Assembly: GCA_052387675.1 (NCBI GenBank)
Contig: JBQTIY010000011.1
Coordinates: 62,001 to 126,000 of the forward strand
Direction of reading: 5' to 3'
Length of the DNA stretch: 64,000 bases
Origin: JBQTIY01 sp052387675
Lineage (GTDB): Bacteria; Planctomycetota; B15-G4
The notes under the pieces were generated by a model. That model ran no database searches, was not told the DNA's origin, and worked only from the letters and a program-made list of their open reading frames with translations. The translations under genes were made by a program, and so were the position numbers. Shown piece by piece: positions 25,197 to 33,346 of the stretch; the first letter of the stretch is position 1; each line of letters starts with the position of its first letter.

Positions 25197-26545
25197 CGTG
25201 CGGCCCCCGCCGGCGCGCCGGCCAAGCTCGCGGCCCACAGGCGCCGGAAGTCGGCAGCATTGTCCTCCAGACGCCGCACCGGCTCGATGCCGGAGGCGAG
25301 CTTGGCCAGCAGGCCCGGATCCTCGTCGAAGTCACGCAGCACGTTCATGAGCGCTCCAGGGTCGCCGGCGCGGAAGGTGCGTCCGTTCACGCCATCCTTG
25401 ACGAGTTCGGACAGGCCGCCGAGATCGGAAGCGATGACCGGCCGCCCCGCCCGGAAGGCTTCGAGCACGACGAAGGGCGTGTTCTCGTACCAGACCGAGG
25501 GCACGACCAGCACATCGATCGAGGAGAGCGCCTCGGCCAGTTCATCGTGGCCGTAAGGCCCGCGGAAGATGATGCGCGAGTCCAGCTCGGCGAAGGAGCG
25601 CACGCGCTTGGCGTACTTGGGGAAGTGCCGCATGTTGCCGCGCACCACCAGACGGAAGGACTCGTTTCTGTGCTGGCGGAAGGCCGAGATGAGAATCTCC
25701 AGGCCCTTCTGCGGATTCACGCTGCCGAAGAAGCCAAAGGTCACCGTGCCCGGCCCGCGCACGGGGAGCGGCGCGATGACGCCCTGCGCGGGGTCCACGC
25801 CGTAGGGCACGTGCAGCATGTGCTCATCGCGGTAGCCGTGGCGCAGGAACATCGACTTGAGAAAGCGGCTCGGCGCGATGAGCGCGGTGGCTTCGTCGAG
25901 CAGACTGCGGATGAAGTCGGTGCGGCCGTGCAGCGCCGCGCGCCGCAGCCCAATGTCGGGGCGGTTCACGTCGGTGAACTCGGGATCGGGCCGCGCCGTC
26001 TCCACGAAGCCCGGCCGGTTGCTGAACATGCGCATGGCCTGATAACCATAGTTGTCCGGCGCGAGGCACTCCACGCATTCATGCGTCTCGGGGCCCTCGC
26101 AAAGGCGGCCGTCGCGACGCAGGAGCTGTACGGTCGGGCACAGAAACCAGAAGTCCATGAGCTGCACGAAGACCGGAATGCCGCGCGCGCGGGCCTCCTC
26201 GACCAGCGAGAGCCCCAGACCCAGCAGGTGGAAGACGTGGATCACGTCGGGCTTGTGCTCGTCCAGCCAGGCGCCGAAGACCTTACCCAGGAAGACCGAG
26301 TAGTAGTCGTGCAGCGCGTGGTTGGGTGCCAGGCCCTCGAAGAAGGTGAGCCGCGTCACGGGCACGTTGTCGACAAGCTCGTCCTTCTGGGCCAGCGCGA
26401 TGTCGCCGGCCACATTGGGCTCGTTGGTGAAGACGCGGACATCGAGGCCCGAGGCGCGCAGGCTCAGCGCAAGGCGGTGCGCGTAAAGCTCGGTGCCGGT
26501 GTTGAAGCGCGGCGGGTACTGGTGCACGACGAAGGCCACCTTCAT
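25193..26545 (-). CDS. Family 4 glycosyltransferase
   Basis: A 450-residue GT-B retaining glycosyltransferase. N-domain: MKVAFVVHQYPPRFNTGTEL and VIHVFHLLGLG; C-domain: TFGFFGSVNPQKGLEI, VVRGNMRHFPKYA, VPSVWYENTPFVVLEAFRAG with the acceptor-side Glu, and FRAGDPGALMNVL. A four-cysteine-containing insert (FLCPTVQLLRRDGRLCEG, CVEC) near 135-160 resembles that of the neighbouring GT4 genes and could bind a metal. It acts in the cytoplasm on a lipid-linked chain. It is coupled to the coiled-coil gene downstream and the GT4 gene upstream by ATGA overlaps. Confidence 0.9.
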   Translation of the reverse strand: MKVAFVVHQYPPRFNTGTELYAHRLALSLRASGLDVRVFTNEPNVAGDIALAQKDELVDNVPVTRLTFFEGLAPNHALHDYYSVFLGKVFGAWLDEHKPDVIHVFHLLGLGLSLVEEARARGIPVFVQLMDFWFLCPTVQLLRRDGRLCEGPETHECVECLAPDNYGYQAMRMFSNRPGFVETARPDPEFTDVNRPDIGLRRAALHGRTDFIRSLLDEATALIAPSRFLKSMFLRHGYRDEHMLHVPYGVDPAQGVIAPLPVRGPGTVTFGFFGSVNPQKGLEILISAFRQHRNESFRLVVRGNMRHFPKYAKRVRSFAELDSRIIFRGPYGHDELAEALSSIDVLVVPSVWYENTPFVVLEAFRAGRPVIASDLGGLSELVKDGVNGRTFRAGDPGALMNVLRDFDEDPGLLAKLASGIEPVRRLEDNAADFRRLWAASLAGAPAGAAR

Positions 26546-27867
26546 GCACGGTCTCCAGGCGGACGCGGCCCGCCGGCCAGCAGTTCAGCATAGAGCCCGG
26601 CCAGTTCGCGAGCGGCGTCCCCTTCGTCGCGCACGCGTTTGGGGGCGGCCGCCAGGCGCGCGCGCAACTCAGGGTCGTCGGCCAGCCGCCGCAGCGCCGC
26701 GGCCAGCGAGGCCGCGTCTCCGGCGCGAAAGAGCAGGCCCGTGCGCCCGTCCTGCACGGCCTCGGCCAAGGCCCCATGGTCCGCGGTGACCACCGGCACG
26801 CCCGCCAGGAAGGCCTCGCGCACGGTCAGCCCAAAGGCCTCGTACCAGATCGAAGGCACCACGAGCACGTCGAAGCCGGCCAGGATGCGGGGCAGTTGGC
26901 TGTTCTCGTAGCGGCCGTGCAGTGTGATGGCCGACTCGTAGCCCTCGCGCAGCCGCTCAAGGCGCTCGCCATAGCTGCGGTCATTGTGGAAGGGCAGCAC
27001 TTCGCCCCACACATCGAGCCGCATTCCAGCCGGATCGCCGAGCCGCCGGAAGGCCTCGATGAGCAGGTGCACACCCTTGCTCGGCAGCACGCTGCCGATG
27101 AAGCCTAGGCGTAGCGGGCCGGCGGCAGGCCGGCGCAACTCGGGTGCACGCTTCCAGGCCGCGAGCGGCAGGCCGTTCTCCAGCACGCGCACGCGGCCGG
27201 CGGGCAGGCCGTAGTCCTCATACATGCGTGCCATGAAGGCCGAAGGCGTCAGCAGCAGATCCACAGCGCCCAAGGTCTGCCGCATGGCAGCGTGGTAGCG
27301 CTCTAGGCGCTCGAGGTCGAGCGCATCGCGTTCTTCAGCAGGCAGGCCGGGCGCGCCGCCGCGTCCGAGCAGGTGCGGCCATAGCTCGCGCAGACACGGC
27401 AGGCACTTGGACAACTTGATCGAGGGGCAGACGTCGAGCGCGGCGGTGATGCGCTGGCCGCGCGGACAGCCCATCCAGAAATCGTGCAAGGTCATGGCCA
27501 CCGGCACGCCGGCCGCGCGGCAGCGCGCCACGATGTCTGTGCTGAGGCAGGTGAGGTGATGGATGTGCACGACGTCGGGGCGCAAGCGCTGCAAAAACCG
27601 GTCGAAGGCCGCGCCGATGCCGGGGTGCGCGTAGAGCAGCTCCAGCGTCGTGGCGTCCTCAAAGGTGTTGCACAAGCGCGCCACGGGCACTCCGTCCACG
27701 CGCTCTTCGACCAGCTCCAGGTGCGCCAGACCGGGCCGGCCAGTGCGCGCGAAGACCGCAGGTTCGTGACCTTGCTCGACGAGCGCGCGCGCCAGACCCT
27801 GCACGTGCAGCTCGACGCCCCCCACCGACTCGGGCGGATAGCTGGCCGTGACGAAGAGGATCTTCAC
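26542..27867 (-). CDS. Family 4 glycosyltransferase
   Basis: A 441-residue GT-B enzyme. N-domain VKILFVTASYPPESVGGVEL and VVHIHHLTCLST; insert with CPRGQRI, CPSIKLSKCLPC near 135-155; C-domain LRLGFIGSVLPSKGVHLL, LHGRYENSQLPR, VPSIWYEAFGLTVREAFLAG. The start is the GTG at 27867, 13 bases after the stop of the M3 peptidase gene; the frame is open upstream but that stretch lies inside the peptidase gene. The next GT4 gene follows with an ATGA overlap. Confidence 0.9.
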   Translation of the reverse strand: MKILFVTASYPPESVGGVELHVQGLARALVEQGHEPAVFARTGRPGLAHLELVEERVDGVPVARLCNTFEDATTLELLYAHPGIGAAFDRFLQRLRPDVVHIHHLTCLSTDIVARCRAAGVPVAMTLHDFWMGCPRGQRITAALDVCPSIKLSKCLPCLRELWPHLLGRGGAPGLPAEERDALDLERLERYHAAMRQTLGAVDLLLTPSAFMARMYEDYGLPAGRVRVLENGLPLAAWKRAPELRRPAAGPLRLGFIGSVLPSKGVHLLIEAFRRLGDPAGMRLDVWGEVLPFHNDRSYGERLERLREGYESAITLHGRYENSQLPRILAGFDVLVVPSIWYEAFGLTVREAFLAGVPVVTADHGALAEAVQDGRTGLLFRAGDAASLAAALRRLADDPELRARLAAAPKRVRDEGDAARELAGLYAELLAGGPRPPGDRA

Positions 27868-27880
27868 CGGGCGCAGTCCC

Positions 27881-29842
27881 TCACGCCGCGAGCCACTTCT
27901 CGAAGGCCGCGAAGGCGAAGGGCCGGCCGAGGAAGTCCTGCACGAGGAGTTCGGCATCCTTGCTGCCGCCGGGCTCCAGCACCGCGCGCCGATAGCGGCC
28001 GGCGACTTCGGCATCGAAGAGATCGCCGCCGAAGGCCGAGAAGAGATCCTTGGCCAGCACGAGCGACCACATGTAGGTGTAGTACAGCGCGCTGTAGCCC
28101 TCGAGGTGTCCGAAGGCTGTCTGCAGTGTCGTGCCTTCGACGTGCGCGAAGGGCACGTAGCGCGCGCGCACGGCCTTCAGCGTCTCGGTCGTGTCCAGGC
28201 CGGCCGGGTCGCGGCTGTGGTATTCCAGCGAGAGCGCCGCATAGAACATCTGGGTCGCCGTGTTCAGGCCCTTGCCGTACTCGCTGGCGCGGCGCATGCG
28301 CTGCACCAACTCCGGCGGGATGACCTCGCCGGTTTGGTGATGGCGGGCAAAGCGCGCCAGCACGGCCGGATCGCGCGACCACTCCTCGAAGAGTTGGCTC
28401 GGCACTTCGACGAAGTCCCATTCCGTGCTGATGCCCGCCACCGAGACCCAGCGCTGCCGGCCGGCCAGCAGGTGGTGCAGCAGGTGCCCGAACTCGTGGA
28501 AGAAGGTCGTGACCTCGGAGGGCTCCATGAGCCCCGGATCGCCCGGGCCTGGCTGCGGAAAGTTGCACACCAAGCAGGCCTCGGGCAGGCGCGCGCCGGC
28601 CGGCCCAGACTCCACGCCGGCGACCAGGTCGAACATGGCGGCGTGCTTGTACTTGTCGGTGCGCGGATGCATGTCGAGGAAGAAGCGCGCGCGCAGCCGG
28701 CCGCCCTCGGTGATGTCGAAGGCCTGCACGTCGGGATGCCACACGCGCACGTCGGCGCGCTGGATCTTGAGGCCGTAGAGGCGCTCGACCGTGGCGAAGA
28801 GCCCGGCCCGCACGGCGGCGTAGGCGAAATACGGGCGCGCGTCGCGGCTGTCGTACTCGTAGCGGCGCCGCTTCATGCTCTCCATGAGCTGCAGGCGGTC
28901 CCAGTCGTGGACCTGCGTTGCGCCCGGCTGCTCCTCGCGCTGCAAACTCAGGAGTTCCTGCACTTCCGCGGCGAGGCGCTGGCGCGTCAGGCTCGTCACG
29001 CGCTCGACGAAGTCCGCGGCGGCGCCGGCCGTCTTGATCATCTTGTCTTCGGTGATGTAGGCCGCCCAATGCGGGTAGCCGAGCAGCGTGGCCAGCTCGT
29101 GCCGACGCGCGAGCAGGCACTGCAGCACGGCCAAGTTCTGCGGGGCGCCGCGCGTGTGATAGGCGCGATAGAGCGCCTGGCGATGCTGCGAGGAGCGCGC
29201 GTACTTCATGAAGGGCAGGTAGTCGGTGGGATTGGTCGTGACGGTCACGGCGCCGTCGGGGCCCGGCGCATGGCCGGCGATCCAGTCCTCCGGCAGGCCC
29301 TCCAGGCCGGCGCGGCCCTCGGCGAGGCGAATGCTGCGCACGTCCTGCGCGATATTGCGCGAGAACTCCTGGCCGATCTCCACGAGCTCCTCGCGCAGGG
29401 CGCGCACGCGCTGACGTGTGGCCTCGTCGCGGTCCACTCCCGCGCGGCGATAGTCGCGCAGCGCGTGCTCTACGAGGCGCCGGGCCACCGGGTCGGCCTG
29501 GGCCGGCGCGCTCTTCAGGTCGAGCGCGGCCAGCCTGCGCCATGCGGCCTGATCGAGCGAAAGCTCCGTACCGAAGCGCGAAAGATCCTGCTCGCAGAGC
29601 GCGGCGCGCTCGCGCACGGCCCGCTCCGGATGCACCTGGAAGAAGAGGCCCACCAGCCCCGAAAGCCCGTTGAGCGTGCGGCCGATGTCGTCCCAGGCCG
29701 TCACGGCTTGGTCGAAGGCGGTGCTGGGCGGCAGCGCCTTGAAGCGCTCGAGGGCGGCTTGCGCCTGCGCCAGCCCCTCATCGCAGGCGGCCTTGAGTTC
29801 CTCGGGTCCAGAAGTAAGCCACGGCTGAACGATGGATTGCAT
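27881..29842 (-). CDS. M3 family metallopeptidase (oligopeptidase A/thimet-type)
   Basis: A 653-residue cytoplasmic zinc oligopeptidase. The catalytic site is HEFGH at about 449-453 (in TTFFHEFGHLLHHLL), with the third ligand Glu in STEWDFVEVPSQLFEEW about 25 residues later, as in family M3. The N-terminal half is the helical channel region. These enzymes degrade short peptides left by proteases or cleaved signal peptides. The start is the ATG at 29842. It sits inside a run of glycosyltransferase genes, ten bases from one and 13 from another, so it is probably co-transcribed with them although a glycan role is not evident. Confidence 0.92.
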   Translation of the reverse strand: MQSIVQPWLTSGPEELKAACDEGLAQAQAALERFKALPPSTAFDQAVTAWDDIGRTLNGLSGLVGLFFQVHPERAVRERAALCEQDLSRFGTELSLDQAAWRRLAALDLKSAPAQADPVARRLVEHALRDYRRAGVDRDEATRQRVRALREELVEIGQEFSRNIAQDVRSIRLAEGRAGLEGLPEDWIAGHAPGPDGAVTVTTNPTDYLPFMKYARSSQHRQALYRAYHTRGAPQNLAVLQCLLARRHELATLLGYPHWAAYITEDKMIKTAGAAADFVERVTSLTRQRLAAEVQELLSLQREEQPGATQVHDWDRLQLMESMKRRRYEYDSRDARPYFAYAAVRAGLFATVERLYGLKIQRADVRVWHPDVQAFDITEGGRLRARFFLDMHPRTDKYKHAAMFDLVAGVESGPAGARLPEACLVCNFPQPGPGDPGLMEPSEVTTFFHEFGHLLHHLLAGRQRWVSVAGISTEWDFVEVPSQLFEEWSRDPAVLARFARHHQTGEVIPPELVQRMRRASEYGKGLNTATQMFYAALSLEYHSRDPAGLDTTETLKAVRARYVPFAHVEGTTLQTAFGHLEGYSALYYTYMWSLVLAKDLFSAFGGDLFDAEVAGRYRRAVLEPGGSKDAELLVQDFLGRPFAFAAFEKWLAA

Positions 29843-29852
29843 CCCGGCGATT

Positions 29853-31289
29853 CTAGCGAAGGGCGCGCAGATCCGTGGCGAGTTGCTCCAGGAGCCGTAC
29901 ATCGTCCTCGATCGCACGCACAGGCGGGATGCTCGCGCGCCAGCGGGCCAGCAGTTCCGGTTGCGCGGCCGCGCGGCGGAGTAGCTCAGCCAAGGCAGCC
30001 TCATCGCCGGGCGCAAAGGTGGCTCCGCCGCCTTGCGCGAGCAGTTCGGCCATGCCGCCGCGGTCGGAGGCCAGCACGGGCAGCCCGCGCTGCCAGGCCT
30101 CGTGGATCGTGAGCGGGCTGTTCTCCCACCAAAGCGAAGGCACGACCAGCAGATCAAGGCCGGCGAGCACGGCCTCGCGCTGTTCTGGCGCGAAGGGGCC
30201 GGCCAGCCGCAGCACGGCGGGGCAGCGCGCGGCGATCGCGCGCAGCCGCGCGGTGATCTCCGGGAACCAATCGAGAGCACCGTGAATCGTGGCCTGTAGC
30301 GCAGGCGCAGCCGCAGACGCACCGGCGACGCCTGGGCTTTCCGGTGATGAGGCCTCCGCGATACGCGCGATGGCCCGCGCGAAGACCTCCACGCCCTTGT
30401 AATCGCTCAGCGTGCCGACATAGCCCACGCGCAGCGGCGCGCCAGCCGCCCGCGGCGCGCGGCGCGCAGGCGCAGCCACTGGCACCGCGGCCGGGAAGCC
30501 GTAGTCGGCGTGCACCATCCGCTCGCGCGGAAAACCGGCCGCCACGAAGCGCTCGAGCAGGAAGCGCGAGGGCGCGATGAAGCGCTGCACGTGCTCGCGC
30601 GCCGCCGCAACATCGCGCTCGCGCTGCACCAGCGCCCGCGCGAACCAGCGTCGGTCGCCCAGTTCCGCGAATAACCCGCTCGGTCCGACGCCGGCCGTTG
30701 CGGCACCGCCTGTCGCCGCGCCCTTCGCCACCGCACCCGTCGCGGCACCGCCGTGCCGCGCATCGCTCCAGCGCTCGCGGTCGATCGGATAGACATCGAC
30801 GCAGCGCACGCAGTCGGTCGGCGTGGCGCGCTCGCAGGCACGGCCGGCCACGTCGTACATGAGGCCGGCGCGCGGACAGAGCCACCAGTACTCGTGCAGC
30901 GTCATCACGATGGGCACGCGGCGCGCCGCCGCAGCGCGCAACGCCGACAAGCCGCCTACGAACTGAAGGCCCTGCACATGGAGCAGGTCGGGCCGCCAGG
31001 TATCGAGCACTGAGGCGAAGACTGCGGCCATGCGCGGGTCGTCCCACTGCTCGGAAAGATCGTGATAGACGCGGTTGTAGATGGCCTCGAAGACGGGCAC
31101 GCCCTCGTGCTGGCGTTCGCGCAGCGACCACTGCGGCAGCGTGCGCTCCTCTTCGCAGGTGAAGACCGCGACCTCATGCCCCGCCGCGCGTAGCCCGCGC
31201 GCCAGGCTGGCCGTGTAGATCTCGCTGCCGGCCGCGTGCCGCGGCAGGTAGTCGTGAATGAGCTGCAAGATGCGCAAGGCGGCGGCCAC
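29853..31289 (-). CDS. Family 4 glycosyltransferase
   Basis: A 478-residue GT-B enzyme: LRILQLIHDYLPRHAAGSEI, LLHVQGLQFVGG, a cysteine insert (WLCPRAGLMY, CERATPTDCVRCVD) near 150-175, then LRVGYVGTLSDYKGVEV, VPSLWWENSPLTIHEAWQRG. Two Gly/Ala-rich low-complexity linkers (about 190-210 and near 330) are unusual within GT4. No ATG lies near the first strand; GTG at 31289 with AGGA ten bases upstream is chosen, TTG at 31277 being the alternative. It is the most upstream gene of the minus-strand glycosyltransferase run. Confidence 0.87.
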   Translation of the reverse strand: MAAALRILQLIHDYLPRHAAGSEIYTASLARGLRAAGHEVAVFTCEEERTLPQWSLRERQHEGVPVFEAIYNRVYHDLSEQWDDPRMAAVFASVLDTWRPDLLHVQGLQFVGGLSALRAAAARRVPIVMTLHEYWWLCPRAGLMYDVAGRACERATPTDCVRCVDVYPIDRERWSDARHGGAATGAVAKGAATGGAATAGVGPSGLFAELGDRRWFARALVQRERDVAAAREHVQRFIAPSRFLLERFVAAGFPRERMVHADYGFPAAVPVAAPARRAPRAAGAPLRVGYVGTLSDYKGVEVFARAIARIAEASSPESPGVAGASAAAPALQATIHGALDWFPEITARLRAIAARCPAVLRLAGPFAPEQREAVLAGLDLLVVPSLWWENSPLTIHEAWQRGLPVLASDRGGMAELLAQGGGATFAPGDEAALAELLRRAAAQPELLARWRASIPPVRAIEDDVRLLEQLATDLRALR

Positions 31290-31413
31290 GACGCTGATCC
31301 TAATCAGGCCGAGCCGCGCGAACGGGCTGGAATCCCTCGGCCGAGCGGCGCTATACCTCTGAGGTCCGTGCAGCGGCTCGCGTGCCCGCGCGGCGACTCC
31401 CGAGCAGGTGTCC

Positions 31414-31824
31414 ATGCGATCCGCCCGTCAACGATCCGCTCTCGTCGCGCTGCTCGCGGCCTGGCTGCTGGGATGGATGCCGCTTTGCACCTGCCTCGCC
31501 GCGGCCGAGGCCTCGTGCTGCACTGGTCCCGCCAAGACTGAGCAGCCCGCAGCGCCTCCCTGCCACGGCGCGCCGCAAGACGCCAAGAGCGAAGGCTGCG
31601 GCTGCTCCGAATCGCTGGCCGAATCGGCCCCGCGCACGGCGCTCTGGCTTGGAGAACCCACCGGCCAGCAGCAGCCTGGCACGCCGCGGCTGGTGCTCTG
31701 CGCTGAGCGGCCAGTCCTGCTCGCGCCTGTCCTGAGCGCTGAGCGCGGCAGGCCAGTTTCGACGACGCCTCGTCCGCCACCGCTTCTCTCGCTGGTCCAG
31801 CAGCACATTCTGCTCCTGATCTGA
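31414..31824 (+). CDS. Small secreted Cys-rich protein heading a metal cassette
   Basis: A 136-residue protein with an N-terminal signal sequence (SALVALLAAWLLGWMPLCTC) and a cluster of cysteines and a histidine: SCCTGPAK, PPCHGAP, GCGCSES. The remainder is Pro/Arg/Leu-rich with no recognised domain. Its position directly ahead of a TolC-like lipoprotein and a multicopper oxidase, and its potential metal ligands, suggest a periplasmic metal-binding or metal-sensing role. This is inference. A GTG two codons earlier is an alternative start. Confidence 0.6.
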   Translation: MRSARQRSALVALLAAWLLGWMPLCTCLAAAEASCCTGPAKTEQPAAPPCHGAPQDAKSEGCGCSESLAESAPRTALWLGEPTGQQQPGTPRLVLCAERPVLLAPVLSAERGRPVSTTPRPPPLLSLVQQHILLLI

Positions 31825-31954
31825 CCAGCAAGAGTCTGCGCGCACCGCCGGGGGTCTAAGTCCTCGCGTGCGCATCGGCGTGGCGCAGTGCCGCGCTGTC
31901 GATTGGCACGCTGCCATTTGTCCCTTGCCGTGTTCGCTGCTTGGAGTCTGCGCC

Positions 31955-33346
31955 GTGCTTCGTTTGTCGATGCTCTTGCCGTGTCTCTTGCTGCCTCTGC
32001 TCCTGCCCGCCTGCTCTTCCGCTCCGGAGGATGCCGGCTTCAACGACGTCTCCGCCCTCGTGGCGCGCGCCATTCCGCAGCGCGTCCACTGGCGACGCGG
32101 CGGCCCCGAAGACCAGCAGGCCGCTGACTTCGTGAAGGAACTGCTCAGCCAGGAGCTCACCGCCGAGAGCGCGGTGCAAGTGGCCCTGCTCGAAAACCCC
32201 TCGCTGCAAGCCACATTTGAAGACTTGGGCGTGGCCCAGGCCGACCTAGTGCAAGCCGGACTCCTGCGCAATCCGCTGCTTGAATTCGAGGTGCGCGGCC
32301 CTGACCGCCCACGGCACCCGCTCGAGCTGCACCTCATCCAAGAGTTCGTAGACGTCTTCTCGCGGCCGCTGCGCAAGCGCATCGCCGCCGAAGAGTTCGA
32401 GGCCGTACGACTGCGCGTCGCCCAGGACGTGCTCAACCTCGCGGGCGACGTGCGCACGGCCTTCTACTCGCTGCAGGCCGCCGAGCACGAGTTGCGCGTG
32501 GGCACTGACATTGTCGCGGCGACGGCGGCCTCGGCGGACTTCGCCACGCTGCTGCGGCAGGCCGGCAATATCAGCGACGGGCAACTGGCCGAGGAGGTCG
32601 CCCAGCACACCGAGGCGCGCCTCGCCCTGCTCGCCGTCGAGGCCGAGCGAGTGCAGCACCGCGAAGCTCTGACCACGCTCCTGGGCGTCGGCGCCTCAGG
32701 ACGGCGCTTTACGATCGCGCCGCGGCTTCCTGAGTTGCCCGCCGAGGAAGTCGCCTTTGTCGATCTCGAACGGCTGGCGCGCGAGCACCGCCTCGATCTC
32801 GGCGCCGCCGAACACGACCTGCAGGCCGCGCTGGCCGAGGCCGGCGTCGCCGATGAGAACGCGCTGCTGCCTTCGCTGGCACTCGGTTTGCACTTCGAAC
32901 GCGAGCCCGACGGCTCCAGCACGACAGGCGTGATGATCGAAGTGCCGCTGCCGATCTTCGATCAGGGACAGGCGCCCAAGGCTCACGCTGCGGCGCACGT
33001 CAACCGGGCGCGGCAACGCTGGTTTGCCTTGGCCGCCGAGATCGGCGGCGAGGTGCGGGTGGCGCAGGCACGGCTCTCGGCTGCGCGGGCGAGCGCTGAG
33101 GCTCTGGAGCGCGAGCTCATTCCCTTGCGCGCCCGCATCGTGGAGGAAGCGCAACTCTCCTACAACGCCATGCAGATCGGCATGCACGAGCTGCTCGCCG
33201 CGCGCCGTGCCGAACTGGAAGCCGGCGGCCGGCAAGTCGCCGCGCTGCGCGATTACTGGCTAGCCCGCACCGCCCTCGAACGCGCCGTCGGCGGCTCGCT
33301 CAACCCCACACCACTTCCCACCGCCTCCAGCGGAGAGACACCATGA
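31955..33346 (+). CDS. TolC-family outer-membrane efflux lipoprotein (CusC/CzcC-like)
   Basis: A 463-residue protein with a lipoprotein signal ending LLLPAC (Cys20 from the GTG start at 31955), which has GGAG nine bases upstream. The body shows the TolC double repeat: TAESAVQVALLENPSLQATF, ADLVQAGLLRNPLLEFEVRG, and in the second half LAREHRLDLGAAEHDLQAAL, with long amphipathic coiled-coil helices. Such proteins form the outer-membrane duct of metal or drug efflux pumps. No inner-membrane RND pump or adaptor gene follows here; the next gene is a multicopper oxidase, joined by an ATGA overlap. Copper handling is therefore likely. Confidence 0.88.
   Translation: MLRLSMLLPCLLLPLLLPACSSAPEDAGFNDVSALVARAIPQRVHWRRGGPEDQQAADFVKELLSQELTAESAVQVALLENPSLQATFEDLGVAQADLVQAGLLRNPLLEFEVRGPDRPRHPLELHLIQEFVDVFSRPLRKRIAAEEFEAVRLRVAQDVLNLAGDVRTAFYSLQAAEHELRVGTDIVAATAASADFATLLRQAGNISDGQLAEEVAQHTEARLALLAVEAERVQHREALTTLLGVGASGRRFTIAPRLPELPAEEVAFVDLERLAREHRLDLGAAEHDLQAALAEAGVADENALLPSLALGLHFEREPDGSSTTGVMIEVPLPIFDQGQAPKAHAAAHVNRARQRWFALAAEIGGEVRVAQARLSAARASAEALERELIPLRARIVEEAQLSYNAMQIGMHELLAARRAELEAGGRQVAALRDYWLARTALERAVGGSLNPTPLPTASSGETP

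Noticed and set aside
27848..30112. A 754-codon open frame on the plus strand opposite GT4 and M3 peptidase genes
   Set aside because: It is antisense to two clearly conserved genes, has no domain, and is His/Arg/Gly-rich as expected from the complement of a GC-rich coding frame.
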